DNA from: Buddleja alternifolia
Lineage: Eukaryota > Streptophyta > Magnoliopsida > Lamiales > Scrophulariaceae
Assembly (NCBI GenBank): GCA_019426215.1
Contig: CM033400.1
Coordinates: forward strand, 18,212,568 to 18,276,567
Reading direction: 5' to 3'
DNA length: 64,000 nucleotides
Shown piece after piece: positions 1-11,978 of this stretch. Each line of letters begins with the position of its first letter. The stretch's first letter is position 1. The translations under genes and the position numbers were made by a program. The notes beneath the pieces are model-generated. The model did not search any database. It had not been told where the DNA came from and was given only the letters and a program-made list of their open reading frames with translations.

Positions 1-1093
1 TTAAATTCAAAATGCATTAAATGCCTGATAAGAGCATTAAATGTGATAAGCTGTGTATGACTTGTGGACAAGCCACCCTTGAACTTAGATTGTCAGACCT
101 ATAAAAGTATACCTGCTCTTGTCCAATCGGAACCAGCAGAAATTCAGGAATGTCAGATAAAGGTAACTACCATGCTCTGCGTGAAAGGCACGCTCTCACA
201 TGTGTCCAACGGACTGATCCCAAGAATTGCCTATAAATACCTTACCCCCAAGAAACCCAAAAAAAGGAACGCTACACAATATTTTACAAGAGAAAATTAT
301 GTACAGACACAAGAAAAACTTGTTGAGAAAAAGCTTAGAAACTCCATAGCCAAATCTTTCAAGATTTTTATCTACATTCCAGACAATCACAAATATCTCA
401 AACCTCCTCCAAAGAAGAAACCTAAATTCCTATTGAGATATTCCAAGTTGTTTGATCTTTCCAAAAACAAACAAAACCATGTGATAAACCTTCAACCTTT
501 CATCTGAGTGAGAAAGAAGTTGAAACCCCTTATAGGCAGTATTTCTGAGTGAGAGAAGCTTGTAGAAGACGATCTTCATTGGTGCTGAAGTCTGTGTGAT
601 CAAGGAGCCCGAGATCTTTTTCATCCTTTACTATCTTGTAGAAGATTCTGTGTGATTCTTCGAAAATCATCCTAGTAAATTCCTCCAAGTGAAAAAGGAG
701 AAGAAGGACGTAGCTGGGATTACATCACCCAGTGAACCTTATACACCTGTCATTTATATTTTATTGTCTTATTTTCATATTACATCATTCATTCTGAAAA
801 ACACAAGTAAAATTGCAAAGCGATTAAATTAACCAAACGAACGCTAAAATTATTTCCACTGTGCTAACACTGATTAAGCGATCTAGGCATTACCCTACTT
901 TGGTAAATTGCTAAAATCACTAAGTCTAAGTTATCGTTACTGAAGCGCCTGACCCAAGCGCTCAGCTTTCTAAGCGTTCAAATCTTTAAAAGTGATACAA
1001 AATTTTTTGAAGTCGAAAAAGACTTCGGGGTCTATTCAACCCACCCCCCCCCCCCACCTTCTAAACCCTTTTGTATGTCACTTGGGACCACCA
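1..1093 (+). repeat. Sire-1 5' LTR, right-hand 1.1 kb
   Basis: Position 1 aligns with about 10811 in the 3' LTR (both have a ttaaattcaa/ttaattcaa then gcattaaatg context), so some 430 bp of LTR lie left of the window. A TATA box, TATAAATA, is at 232-239. The end reads cttgggaccacca where the other Sirevirus LTRs read cttgggaccaaca. The body is visibly more like the Sire-2 LTRs than like Sire-1's own 3' LTR. The C-rich tract near 1045-1060 corresponds to a shorter one in the other copies. Confidence 0.85.
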
Positions 1094-1097
1094 ATAA

Positions 1098-1974
1098 TGA
1101 TTGTCAAGATGCCACCAAATGATATCAAAATCACTTTCATATTATTTCATCACTCAAAAGTCATAATGTGACGCTCAAAGCAGAGTTGCAAGTTCAACAA
1201 TAATGCATTGAGAAGAACAAATCACTTGAGCGTGATATAATCAATCTAAAAAGTGATCTTGATATAATAGTCAAGAGAGAAGCTGAGCTGATCACTAGAC
1301 TTGCTAAGTCAGAACATCTCGTCTCATCATTGTCTAAAGCGTCAAGAAAGCTAGACAATGTGACTGAGATAACAAGGTTATTTGGTGAAAAGACCGATTT
1401 AGGATGCAATAAATTTGGTAAACAACCAAACAAACCTAATGTTATGGCAAACAACAAAGGAAAGGGTGTTTTCTTTGTTGAGAAAGGTTCACAAGGTCAA
1501 ACACAAAATGAACCAAGCGACAATGGTACGAGGCCAAATGAGAAAGCCAAAGCTGACTCGAGCAAGGGAAAGGCGAAAGCAAATGATTCACAAAGAAAGG
1601 TTCATCTAAACGCTCAAAAGGCTAAGGATAAACCTAACCACTGTGAGTCAAGCGCTAAGCGTCCAGCATCAAAAGTTCACCCTAAGCCAGCGCCCAGGAA
1701 ATACCAGCGTCAATAACGACAAAGGTCTAGATCATATTACTATGATGATTATCACTATGATTACTATTATAATCGAGGATATTATTATACACCCAAAAAG
1801 CACACACAGCACAAGGTAAACAAAAAGCACACACAACACAATGTGAAACCCAAGAAGGCCAGTATTCCTACAATGAAGACTAGGCAAATATGGGTTCCTA
1901 AAGTTCTAATTCAAACTAACAATGTTACTAATGTTAAACGACCCAAGCAACAATGGGTACCTAAACAGAAATAG
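1098..1974 (+). pseudogene. Sire-1 gag remnant (C-terminal third)
   Basis: Aligns with the part of Sire-2 gag downstream of its zinc knuckle (from about 44605): a coiled-coil segment, then a Lys-rich low-complexity tail, then a Tyr-rich patch and a conserved IWVPK segment before the stop TAG at 1972-1974. The N-terminal Gag domain and CCHC knuckle are absent, removed with the PBS by the deletion that fuses the LTR to this point. A TAA at about 1714 also interrupts it. No function is expected. Confidence 0.8.
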
Positions 1975-1988
1975 AACTTCTCTTTTGA

Positions 1989-4900
1989 TTGCAAGTGCCT
2001 AGAGCTAGAGCCGATACATCTGTTTGGTACTTCGATAGTGGATCGTTAAGGCACATGACTGGTTCCAAGGATCTTCAGATCAACTATCGAGCTGCCAATG
2101 GTCCTCAGGTTGTATTTGGTGACAACTCCAAAGGTAAAACTAAAGGTATAGGTACTATGAATAGGGGAACATCATGATAAGTGATGTTTATTATGTTGAG
2201 GATCTGAAGCACAATTTATTAAGCATAAGTCAATTTTGTGATAAAGGCTTTGAAGTCATATTCTCAAGCAACGGGTGCTATATAAATGACGCTAAGACTA
2301 AGTCTACTAAATTGAAAGGTAAAAGGACCAACAAGTTGGTAGATTGGGGTTCAACACTTGATAACAACCCAACATGTTTTGTTGCTAAAAATAAATCTAA
2401 AATGGGTTGGTTAAGGCATAGAAAAATGAATCACCTCAACTTTAAAACAATCTCTTAGCTTATAAATCTAAATCTTGTAGAGGGATTACCAAAAGGACCA
2501 TTTCACAAGGATTGCCTTTGTGACGCTTGTCAAATAAGCAAACAAGTCAAATCATCTTTCAAGAGAAAACCTCATCTATCTACCTCTAGAATACTTGAAA
2601 TACTTCACATGGATCTATTTGGACCTGTTCAAACGATCAATGTGAGCGGTAAAAAGTATACTTTGGAGATAGTAGATGATTTCTCTCGATTTACTTGGGT
2701 GAAATTTCTTTCATCCAAAGATGAGACATGTGACAAGTTAACAACGCTTATTCGGCAACTTCAAACATTGAAAAATTTTAAGGTTGCAAGAATAAGAAGC
2801 AATCATGGTACTGAGTTTACTAACAATGTTGTCGAGAAGTTTTGTGCAGAGAATGGAATACATCATGAGTATTCAGCTCCCATAACTCCCTAATAGAATG
2901 GTGTTGCTGAGCGCCGGAATAGAAGGCTCAAGGAAGCCGCTCGGACGATGTTAGCAAAGTCCAAGCTTGCTCCTAGGTTTTGGGCCGAAGCGATCAATAC
3001 TGCATGTTATACTCAAAACCGCTGCATGATCAACAAACAGCATGGGAAAACTCCATATGAACTATGGAAGGGACGTAAGCCAAATGTTTCATATTTTCAC
3101 GTCTTTGGTTCTAAATGCTTTATCCATAATAATGGATCCCAAAGCCTAAAGACATTTAATCCTAAAGTGGAGGAGGGAATCTTTCTAGGCTACGCTAAGA
3201 ATGGAAAGAGTTTTCGCATCCTAAATAAGATCAAATCAAAGGTTGAGGAATCTATTCATGTTGTTTTTGATGATGCTAACCAAGAACCGAGTAAGGGTAA
3301 TATGAATGATGTAGGAGTTGAAGATCTGTGTCATCAAGCGTTTAATATTACCATTGATGATGATAGTGACGATGATGATGAGATCTCAGTGCCACCTCCT
3401 AAGATCACTCGTGAGGTTACTTTGGATAACAATGCAAGATCTGCCGATGATCATGAAGAGAGTGATCATTAAAAGCAAACAAGGATTTATGAACTTGAAG
3501 CGCCTACGCAAGAACGTAGTCAAGCGTCTAATCATCAAGCGCCTATTCAACCTCTTAGCCCTTTCCAACCAGATAGACTATGGCTGCGTGATCATCCACC
3601 TGAGCAGATTATTGGAGATATTGGAGCGTCTGTTAGGACTAGAGCCGCTACATTCAATGAGGCTATGTTCGCAAGCTTTCTATCTCAAATGGAACCTAAG
3701 AAAGTGGATGAAGCGCTAAGTGATCCAAGTTGGATTGAAGCGATGCAAGAAGAGCTTAATCAATTTGAGCATAGTAAGGTTTGGACGCTAGTATCAAGAC
3801 CAACTCACCAAGGAGTTATTGAAACTAGATGGGTTTATAGAAACAAGATGGATGAGAATGGCATTGTGATAAGGAACAAGGCTAGACTCGTAGCTCAAGG
3901 ATATTTCCAAGAAAAGGGTATTGACTTTGATGAGATAAATGCTCCTGTCACCCGTCTTGAAGCAATTCGGATGTTTCTAGCGTATGCAGCATTCAACAAG
4001 TTTACGGTGTATCAAATGGACGTGAAGAGTGCCTTCCTGAATGGTAAACTCCAAGAAAAAGTATATGTGGAGCAACCACCAGGTTTCATCAACAACCATG
4101 GTAAGGGTATGGTTTCAAGCTAGACAAAGCACTTTATGGGCTTAAGCAAGCACCTCGAGCATGGTATGACACTCTCTCTATTTTTCTTATTGGTAAAGGC
4201 TTTTCAAAAGGCAGAATTGATACAACGTTATTTAAAATTGCCAATGATGAAGATATTCTCTTAGTCCAAATTTATGTTGATGATATTATATTTGGTTCTA
4301 CTAATAAGCGTCTATGTGAGAAATTTTCGAAAATGATGCAAGAACAATTTGAAATGAGCATAATGGGTGATTTAACTTTCTTCTTATGATTACAAGTTAA
4401 ACAACTCCCTAATGGCATATTTATTAACCAAGCTAAATACACACGTGATATGATTAAGAAATTTGGTATGAAAAATGCATCATATTCAAAAATTCCAATG
4501 AGCCAAACGCTTAAGTTAGATAAAGATGAAAGTGGGAAGAAAGTTGATATCACTAATTATAGAGGTATCATTGGATCACTTCTTTATCTTACTGCTAGTC
4601 GACCTGATATTATGTTTTTAGTATGCATGTGTGCACAATTTCAAGCTGATCCTAAAGAGTCACACTTAATTGCTGCCAAGAAGATCCTTAAATACCTAAA
4701 AGGCACACAAATTTTGGGTTATGGTATCTAAGGGACTCTCCTTTTGAACTAATTGGTTACTCAGATGCAGATTTTGCAGGTTGCAAAATAGATCGTAAGA
4801 GTACTAGCGGTACATGTCAATTTCTAAGTGATAGGTTAGTTTCATAGCATAGTAAGAAACAACAATCCATAGCTACCTCTACAGCCGAAGCTGAGTGTGT

Positions 4901-5220
4901 AGCTGCAGGAAGTTGTTGTGCACAAGTGTTATGGATGAGGCAACAACTTAGAGATTATAGAATAATCCTAGGTCCAACCCCTATTCAATGTGATAACCAG
5001 AGCGCTCTAGCCATGACTCAAAACCCTGTTCTTCATTCCAGAACCAAACATATTGACATTAGATACCATTTTCTTCGTGACCATGTTCAAAAAAAAAGAT
5101 ATCTCTATGCACTTTATTGGAACTGACAAACAATTGGCAGATATCTTCAGCAAAGCGCTCAATGAACAATGTTTTCTCACTTTGAGAAGTGAACTAGGTA
5201 TGATTGATTTAAACGCATAA
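1989..5220 (+). pseudogene. Sire-1 pol remnant (protease, integrase, RT, RNase H)
   Basis: Recognisable pieces in copia order: protease-like WYFDSGS (about 2025), GAG-pre-integrase with an H-H-C-C pattern (2400-2550), integrase core with the HMDLFGP start (about 2608), a linker, RT with [13 protein letters not shown] (about 4010) and YVDD (4273-4284), RNase H with DADFAG (about 4763) and the tail region [14 protein letters not shown]. Internal stops or frameshifts near 2175, 2456, 2892, 4120, 4388, 4730 and 4846 make it a pseudogene. As in Sire-2, the first pol codon lies 14 nt after the gag stop, in a different frame, and directly after an in-frame TGA. Confidence 0.9.
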
Positions 5221-6046
5221 TCATCAAGCATCATATTTTATTAAACATATAATTTAGGAGGAATCCACTTTATTTATGTCTAAAAGAAATTTTGAAAAGG
5301 TGTTACAAGTTATCAAGTTTAAGGGGAACCTTAAAATTGTACTTGAACATAACTGTAAGCGTCAATGATCAAAAACCTTCCGATGCATGATCATCAACGC
5401 TCAGTATTATTTATACGTAATATGTTGGACGCTCAAACATAAAAAGGTTTTGATCTCAAGCGTCAATATTACAACAGTTACAACAAGTGAAATGTTAAGC
5501 GTTGGACTAATTTCAGTCAACACTTAATATAAAATTGCTTATAAAATTCATGCATAAATTTTACACGTTTCTTGAAGTAGTGGATAGACTCAACAGTCTA
5601 TTGTGTACTCTATTCACACGCTTCTATCACATCAAACTAGCGGGTAATCATAAACTTTTCAAAATGATGGTTCAGAGATAGCACGTGTCTGTGTACGTGT
5701 CAGTGTATCATCAAGCGCGTGTGTTACACTCTGAAAATCCCAAACATTTTTAAAACTTTAACTCGGACATCAAATCTTTATATATAGGAATTACCAAATG
5801 TAACTTCTCTCTCTTACACAAAACTCGCGTCCGCAGTTAAAACCATTCGTTGTTGAGATTAAATAACTTTACACGTGTCTAAATCCTATTGAGATGAGAG
5901 AACCCAGGTTTCAAATTTTCTTTACTGTGTCATTTAAAACATAATTTTTGCAGCAAAATTATTCACTCTTACTCAAAGCTTTCTGCAAATTTTACTCTCT
6001 CTCTCTCTCAAGCAAAAGAAAATCTCAGTTCATCTCTTTCACTAAA
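5221..6046 (+). other. Sire-1 spacer between pol and the third ORF
   Basis: Non-coding: stops in all frames. It holds purine-rich PPT-like stretches (AGGAGGAATCC near 5258, AAGGGGAACC near 5321) and two AAGCGTC heptamers (5357, 5458). The last 100 bp are CT-rich (ctctctctctctc at about 5995), like a plant 5' UTR, leading into the third ORF. An equivalent spacer of 1.1 kb exists in Sire-2. Confidence 0.6.
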
Positions 6047-9000
6047 ATGGCACCAAAGAAATCTTCTTCTACTTCTGCCGAGCCTACCATCAAGGTTACT
6101 GAAGGCCTTGTTGTCAATTGGAAGTTTGTATACGAACAACCTCAGATTAACCTGACAGACATGATGGACCTTGTCACCAAGGTTAAGCTTAAAACCTTTC
6201 TAACTCAATACTCCTATCTGTTTCCAACGGAAGTTGACACCTTTTGGAAGACTGCTAAACTCTCCGAGGACAAGAAGTCTATCTCTTGCTTCATTCCTTT
6301 GTCCAAGAAGGAATCACCAAAAGAATTCGTACTGTCTGCTGCTTCCATTGCCAAGAACTTCAATCTTCTAGATGAGGGTGAGGCATTGGATTGCGTTACT
6401 TTGGAACAAATCAAGGAAGCTTGGAATATTATGAGTGCTTACAACGGTGTACCATACAAACAGCACTTTGAGAAGAAAGAACAGGTATCTAAATACCGAC
6501 TGATGGCTGATTTCTGCAGCAAGATCATAGAATACAAAGTGGATACCTTTGATAAGGTGAACCCAGTGCAATTTCAGATGATGACAGTTGGTGGTGCTGC
6601 CAAACCACTGTCTGAGTGTCATATTGTACGCGAAGCGTCTGACTACGAGGCTGAGCGTCCTGCTCAAATGGGAATCGTGAAGCGTCCGGCTGTTACCAAA
6701 AAGAGGGCTCCTAGAAAGCCTAAGGCTCAAGTCATTCCTTCTCCTCAAAAGGATGATGAGGAAACTGATGAGGATGCAGAGGACAAGATACCTCTCATCA
6801 AGCGGAGGAAGCTGGAAGGCATTATTAAACAAATAGACTTTGAGGAACCAGTTGTTGCTCCTCCTGCTAAAACGCTCAAGCTCGTTGAAGGAGTCAACGT
6901 TAAAAAGATTTTCAAGCGTTCCAAGATGAGCAAGCATCAAGCTGCTCATGTTCCTGAAGAGCCTGAGATGGTTGAGCCAAGCGCTCAAGCTGCTGTTGTT
7001 GAGCCAAGCGCTCAAGTTGCTGTTGAGACAAGTTCTCAGGGTAAGTTTATTTTTTCCCGCAGCATTCTTTTTCCTACATCTGTAGAAGATCCTGCTCTTA
7101 TAGAGGATAATTCTTGTGCTACAGCTTTAGTTCCAGCTACTGTTGAAGCACCCGTCGACGTCTACCTGGATGTTGATTTAGAAGAAGTGGTAACTATTGC
7201 CAAAGACGTTGCAACAAGCGTTGCAGTGGATGTCGAGGAACCTATGTTGGAAGGGGTCCAACTACTACATTCTTTAGAGGTCATGACTTAGGCACGCTCA
7301 GAAGGTCAAAGCGTTGCTGAGGAAGTTACAAAGCCAAGGCACTTTTTCAAACTGGATACGCTGAAGACGATTGATCAGTCAATCAATTATATGCCCCCAG
7401 CGCTTGAAGAAGACTTCATTCCAGCAGAATATAATGAAGAAAGATACATTAATGCTGAGAATGAGGTGGCCGCGCTAATTGACATTGACAATCAAATCAG
7501 GGATATAGTGTTCAACACTGAATTGACAGAAATTGAGAGGAAATATTATTTGTCCATTCAACTTGGTAAAACTCCTGGTCAAATACCGTCTTCTCTTATT
7601 TTTCAACAAGACAGACAAGGAGGTAGAACTCCTAGGTGTGATGTGGGTTTGGCTTGCTACCTAGATTATGGGCACAGTAAGTCAACCAGTTTTGCTCTGA
7701 GAGACTACAACATCCGAGTATATGATCCTTTTCACCCAACCTTTCTCAATCCCTCATAGGCAGTCCTAAATAGAGAAGGCTACACATATTTTTATCGCAT
7801 AGCAAAAAATCCTAAGAACTTGAAGTTTGTCAATCCACTTCGACTGTGGAAGAATAAAGGAATTCATGCCGGTGAGCGTCTAGCATCTCTCACAGATGTG
7901 ATCCTGACTGAAGTTGATGCATACTTTGACAGCGTCTGGAATGCCAACTATCAGACTGATAGATATCGCTTTGAATCTATTAGAGATATCCACCATGAAG
8001 GCGTTCGAGCTATGGTCAATGCTGGGACAGACTACTGTATGGCCGAGGTAACTTGGGCTGAAGCATATGTGGGCGATAAATATACTTTTTTCGAGTTAGT
8101 TCAAGCTCCCCATCGTTTTGGCATAGGCATGCATGGCAAGAAGCGTCAGTTTGCCAAGTATTGCCTTGTGAAGCGTCAGAAGAGAGTTGGACCTGCTGCT
8201 AAGTTACCCAAAGTTCGCCAATAGACAGAACTATTTCTACGACAAACGCTCCACAGGCTTTCCATCACTCCTCTTCAGTTCAACGCTCAAGCGTCCACCA
8301 GTGGTAGTTCATCACCATCCTGTTTGAACTTCTCACCAAGCCACTGCGATGACAACTTCAGATTGACGATGAAGATTATGGCTCCCATTCCACACTTTGA
8401 CAAGATCTTCACTGAAAATCTACGGAAGCCAAACGGCTCGAGGATTCGAAACTCCCAAGGTTATCAACTTCTACCTTCTATCAGACAGGAAGTAAGCGAT
8501 CATTATGCCTATGTTCTCTCCCTACTTGAACGTAATCAAGGCATAGCCCAAGCAGTATATCCATATTTGGAAGACTACTACCGCAAGTTTGTGCCAGAAG
8601 CTCACAAGTCACAGTGTCTTCCTACCGATCGGCTTATCGGATTTTCCTTAGCATTACTGCCCAGATACCTTATTTCTTATTCCAAAGCCGCAGTCAAGGA
8701 TCTTTTCGAACTACGTATTGGACATCATGGGTCCAATGTATGTCCGAGCCAGAGATAGTCCTCTTTGCACTTTCATTCAAGGGACCTGCATCTCTCGCTC
8801 CAGATTGACTGAACTTCTGGAAACTGCTACAGATTCCTACGTAGATTTCGCCAACTGGAACTTCTAATTCGATGACTTTCGCCAACCGGAGTTAGCACTT
8901 GAGGAAGCGTCTGTAAAACTGATTAAAGAATCTACACCAGCGTCCACGATAGAAGTTGCAAGTATTCCAGCGTCTGCTGAAGAACCAGTTCAAGTGTCTC

Positions 9001-10150
9001 CACTAGAGGATATTCCTGATGCCCCTGAACTCGTTGATTCTGTTGCTGTTGATACTACTGAGGATCTTCAAATTGATGTACGAGGTACAATTTTTGATCC
9101 AGCATATCAAACTCCCCTTGACTCACTCAAGCATGCATCTAGTTTCAAGCGACTGGCTCCTCAAGCGGTTCCATCGGATGTGAGTCCAGCTTTTGGACCT
9201 TTGCTGAAATCTGTCTTAAAGGAGATGAGCAATCACGCTACTCAGAATGAAGAATCTCTCCACTAGATTAAGATCGATTTGGCAAAGATTGAGTTTCAGA
9301 CTATGAGCGCCCAGATTGCTCATATGCGCAGTTCTGCTCAAGCGGCTGTTGGTGAGTGTCGAAAAGAATTTCAGGAAATGAGGGATGCTACTCGAGCCAA
9401 CCAACTAGCCATGCAAGATCTTTGCTAGTTGGCAAAGATCGACCAACTAGCCTCTAGACAACCTAGAGACTTCACTGAATGATGCTACCAGCGCTAAGAT
9501 CCTCGCTTTGCAGGAACGGTTCGATGAGCGTTTGGATGATCTTACAGCTTCAATGTCTTAGATTGCTAATCAGGTCAGCATACTCATGGAGCATTTTTTT
9601 GAAGGCTGATGATGGCAATAAGGGGGAAGAGAAAAGAAAAGGAGAGAAGAGGAGAGCGTCTAGTTCAAGAGCTCAAGATCCTCCTCCGCCGCTGAAGCGT
9701 CAGCTAATATCTCCTCCTTCTGCACTAAGACTCCCATCTTGGATAACTGCTTATGGGGTAAGTGATTCTGCTGGAGCACCTGGTAGAATGCTAAGAGAAC
9801 CTCCAATGGCACTATATTCAAATTTATCAATACCTTCTCGAGCAAGGCTTGAACAGTTTGACATCCCTCTTCAAAGAGCATCTATTCCAGAACCTACTGA
9901 TCCAAGGACTTTAGCTGAAGAGATGCAGATGACTGACTTCAATCGAATTTTCAGAATTTGCCTAAGGTATATGGGTGTTGATCCAACTGATTAGGACAAG
10001 CACTTTACTGTTTTCAAGAAGAGACAAAAGGAAGAGAATAAACTCATAATCGATAAAGATCATGAAGCAATGATGACTTTGGAAGATAACCTAACTGAAG
10101 CTATCCGAGTTGAAATGCCCAAGCGATACATAGTTAGACCAAGTCGTTAG
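6047..10150 (+). pseudogene. Sire-1 third ORF ('envelope-like' position), broken
   Basis: Starts at ATG 6047 (MAPKKSS), open to a TAG at 7289-7291, then continues in pieces (7391-7759, 7820-8224, 8324-8758, 8994-9266, 9479-9994) to the stop at 10148. The N-terminal globular half matches Sire-2, with the block FCSKIIEYKVDTFDKVNP near residue 160. It has a basic AT-hook/NLS-like stretch KKRAPRKPKAQ (about residues 217-228), a second basic patch VKKIFKRSK, and a C-terminal Gln/Ala-rich coiled-coil segment followed by a Lys-rich patch. No signal peptide or convincing membrane helix is seen. Compared with Sire-2 it lacks exactly 69 codons in frame after QFQMMT. The family resembles proteins annotated in plants as 'putative plant transposon protein'; that assignment is from memory. 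Confidence 0.75.
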
Positions 10151-10205
10151 GGCTTTTTGATTTGCATTATCTATATTCTTGTTTCTTATGTAATTTTTGT
10201 TCAGT

Positions 10206-10252
10206 TGTAAAAATGCTTGTAATCATTGATATATATAAAGATGCATTTTTCA
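10206..10252 (+). other. Stem-loop after third ORF (Sire-1)
   Basis: Arm tgtaaaaatgc (10206-10216) faces gcatttttca (10243-10252) across an AT-rich loop containing atatataaa. Sire-2 has the same hairpin at the equivalent place with a perfect 10-bp stem. Here it is slightly decayed. Probably an RNA structure in the 3' untranslated part of the transcript. Confidence 0.5.
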
Positions 10253-10367
10253 GCTGAAACATCTCGTTGAAGCGTAACTAACTTTAACTAACCTTATCTA
10301 ACCAAAGCTAACTTTTATTTTGGCTGTCTAACTCTTGAACTATAAAAGAGTAAGTATTGTCATCATC

Positions 10368-10381
10368 AAATAGGGGGAAAT
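10368..10381 (+). other. Polypurine tract of Sire-1
   Basis: AAATAGGGGGAAAT directly abuts the 3' LTR start TGTTAGG. This is the plus-strand primer position of LTR retrotransposons; Sire-2 has AAAAAGGGGGAAAT at the same place. Confidence 0.85.
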
Positions 10382-11948
10382 TGTTAGGAATTTCATGTTA
10401 GATGTTTTGATGATGATAATTAGGATTTGATGTTAGACCCCAAATATGTAAGTTTGATTTTATTTAGAAATCATGTATAGGCTTTGAAGCGTTAGAATTG
10501 TAATAGGCTTTACAGGCTTTGCTTTATTTTTATTCTAGATTGTTAGGCTAAGTATTCTTAGACTGAGCGTCTAATGATTTTTGAGTGAGTTTATCAGTAG
10601 TTTAGTTTGAAAACTCAAGCACCTGAAGTCTGAATGAAGATAAAGTTTCTGAGCGTCCAAACGACCAGCTATATCAAACGTCACTTATAGGACAGAAGTT
10701 ATTCAAGGACGAATGAGTGTTTATCAATGACTGATTTCACCTGAATTTATTTCTAAGTCTAGAAGGAGTTTAATTCAAATATTCTCAGTGCATTAAGTGT
10801 CGACGGGCATTTAATTCAAATGCATTAAATGCTGATAAGAGCATTAAATGTGATAAGCTCTTTCGAACGTACGGAGAAGCCACCCTATTGGACTGTCAAC
10901 TATTCACAGACTGCAACACCAACTTTTGTGCCGCAGATTTTCAGGAAAAGAACAAAAGTTGTTCACTTGCGGAAGTGAGAAACACGCGCCTGTGCATGTG
11001 TCAAACGGACACTTTTGTCAAGAATGCGTATAAATAGGACTTCAACAACAAGCCAAAAATACCGATCAATTCCAAGCAAAATTACTGTTGCATTGAAGTC
11101 TCATTCCTTAAATTCTCAGAAAAGCCAAAATATTCAAGCAAACATTCTCTTTGCTTTTCGTCAATTCCCGAGACAGTCAACCAATATCTCAAACATTCTT
11201 TTCGAAGAAACCTACATTATTATTGAGTTATTTCCAGTTGTTTGAACTTCATCAAAATCAAACAAACCATTTAGAAAAACCTCATCCAAGCCTCGCGATC
11301 TGTGTGAAGTCGAAGTTGGATACTTGCATTATTTCTGGGTGAAAGAAGCACAGGGATTGAAGTGATTTGGAGCAGAAATCTGTGTGATCATGGAGCTCAA
11401 TTCATCGATATCCATCTCTCCCTAATTTGTAGAAGATTCTGTGTGATTCTTTGAGAATCATTTTAGTGGATTGCCTCCAAGTGTTCAAGGAGAAGAAGGA
11501 CGTAGTTGGGATTACACCACCCAACGAACCTTAGAATTATTGTGTTATTTACTTTACTGTCAATTTTCTTATCATCATCTCATTACATAAATTGATTAAG
11601 TAAAACACAATCAAACTCTAAACAACTAAGAAACAACGTGTGACGCTAAAGCTTTCAATAGGAGAAGACTCTAAAATTATTCCGCTGTGCTAACACTGTT
11701 TAAAGAGATGAGCGCTTAAACCTATTTGGTTAAAGTATTCAAATCTTAAAGTCTAAGTTAACTTTCTAAAACAGTCTTCACTAGACGCTTAGTCAAAGTG
11801 TCTATATTTCTAGTAAACGCTTAGTCAAGAGTCTACATTTCAAGCGTCCAAAACCATTTTAATACGAATCTTTTTGAAGTCGAAAAAGACTTCAGGGTCT
11901 ATTCAACCCCCCCTTCTAGACCCTTTCATATGCCACTTGGGACCAACA
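10382..11948 (+). repeat. Sire-1 3' LTR (1567 bp)
   Basis: Begins TGTTAGGAATTTC and ends GGGACCAACA (TG...CA). TATA box TATAAATA at 11029-11036. Near the end are two inverted repeats in tandem: GAAGTC/GACTTC (11876-11881, 11888-11893) and GGGTCTA/TAGACCC (11895-11901, 11917-11923). The start matches Sire-2's LTR closely, but the middle is strongly diverged both from Sire-2 and from Sire-1's own 5' LTR. Confidence 0.9.
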
Positions 11949-11965
11949 ACCAGGATTCACAACAG

Positions 11966-11978
11966 TGGTATCAGAGGC
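11966..11978 (+). other. Primer-binding site of Copia-C
   Basis: TGGTATCAGAGG lies one base after the LTR end (ACA). It matches the TGGTATCAGAG complementary to the 3' end of plant initiator tRNA-Met that copia elements use, with a final G instead of C. Confidence 0.85.

Larger units (their letters stand above)
1..11948 (+). mobile_element. Sire-1, decayed Sirevirus-type Ty1/copia retrotransposon (5' end outside window)
   Basis: Order on the + strand: partial 5' LTR, gag remnant, pol remnant, 0.8 kb spacer, long third ORF, polypurine tract, 3' LTR. A long extra ORF after RNase H and multi-kb internal length are the Sirevirus (SIRE/Maximus) plan. Every ORF is broken. A deletion of roughly 1.5 kb joins the 5' LTR directly to the middle of gag, removing the primer-binding site and the gag N-terminus, so the copy cannot transpose by itself. 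It is inserted in the 5' LTR of Copia-C: the bases after 11948 (ACCAG) align with ACTAG near the end of Copia-C's other LTR. The matching left duplication is outside the window. Confidence 0.9.
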
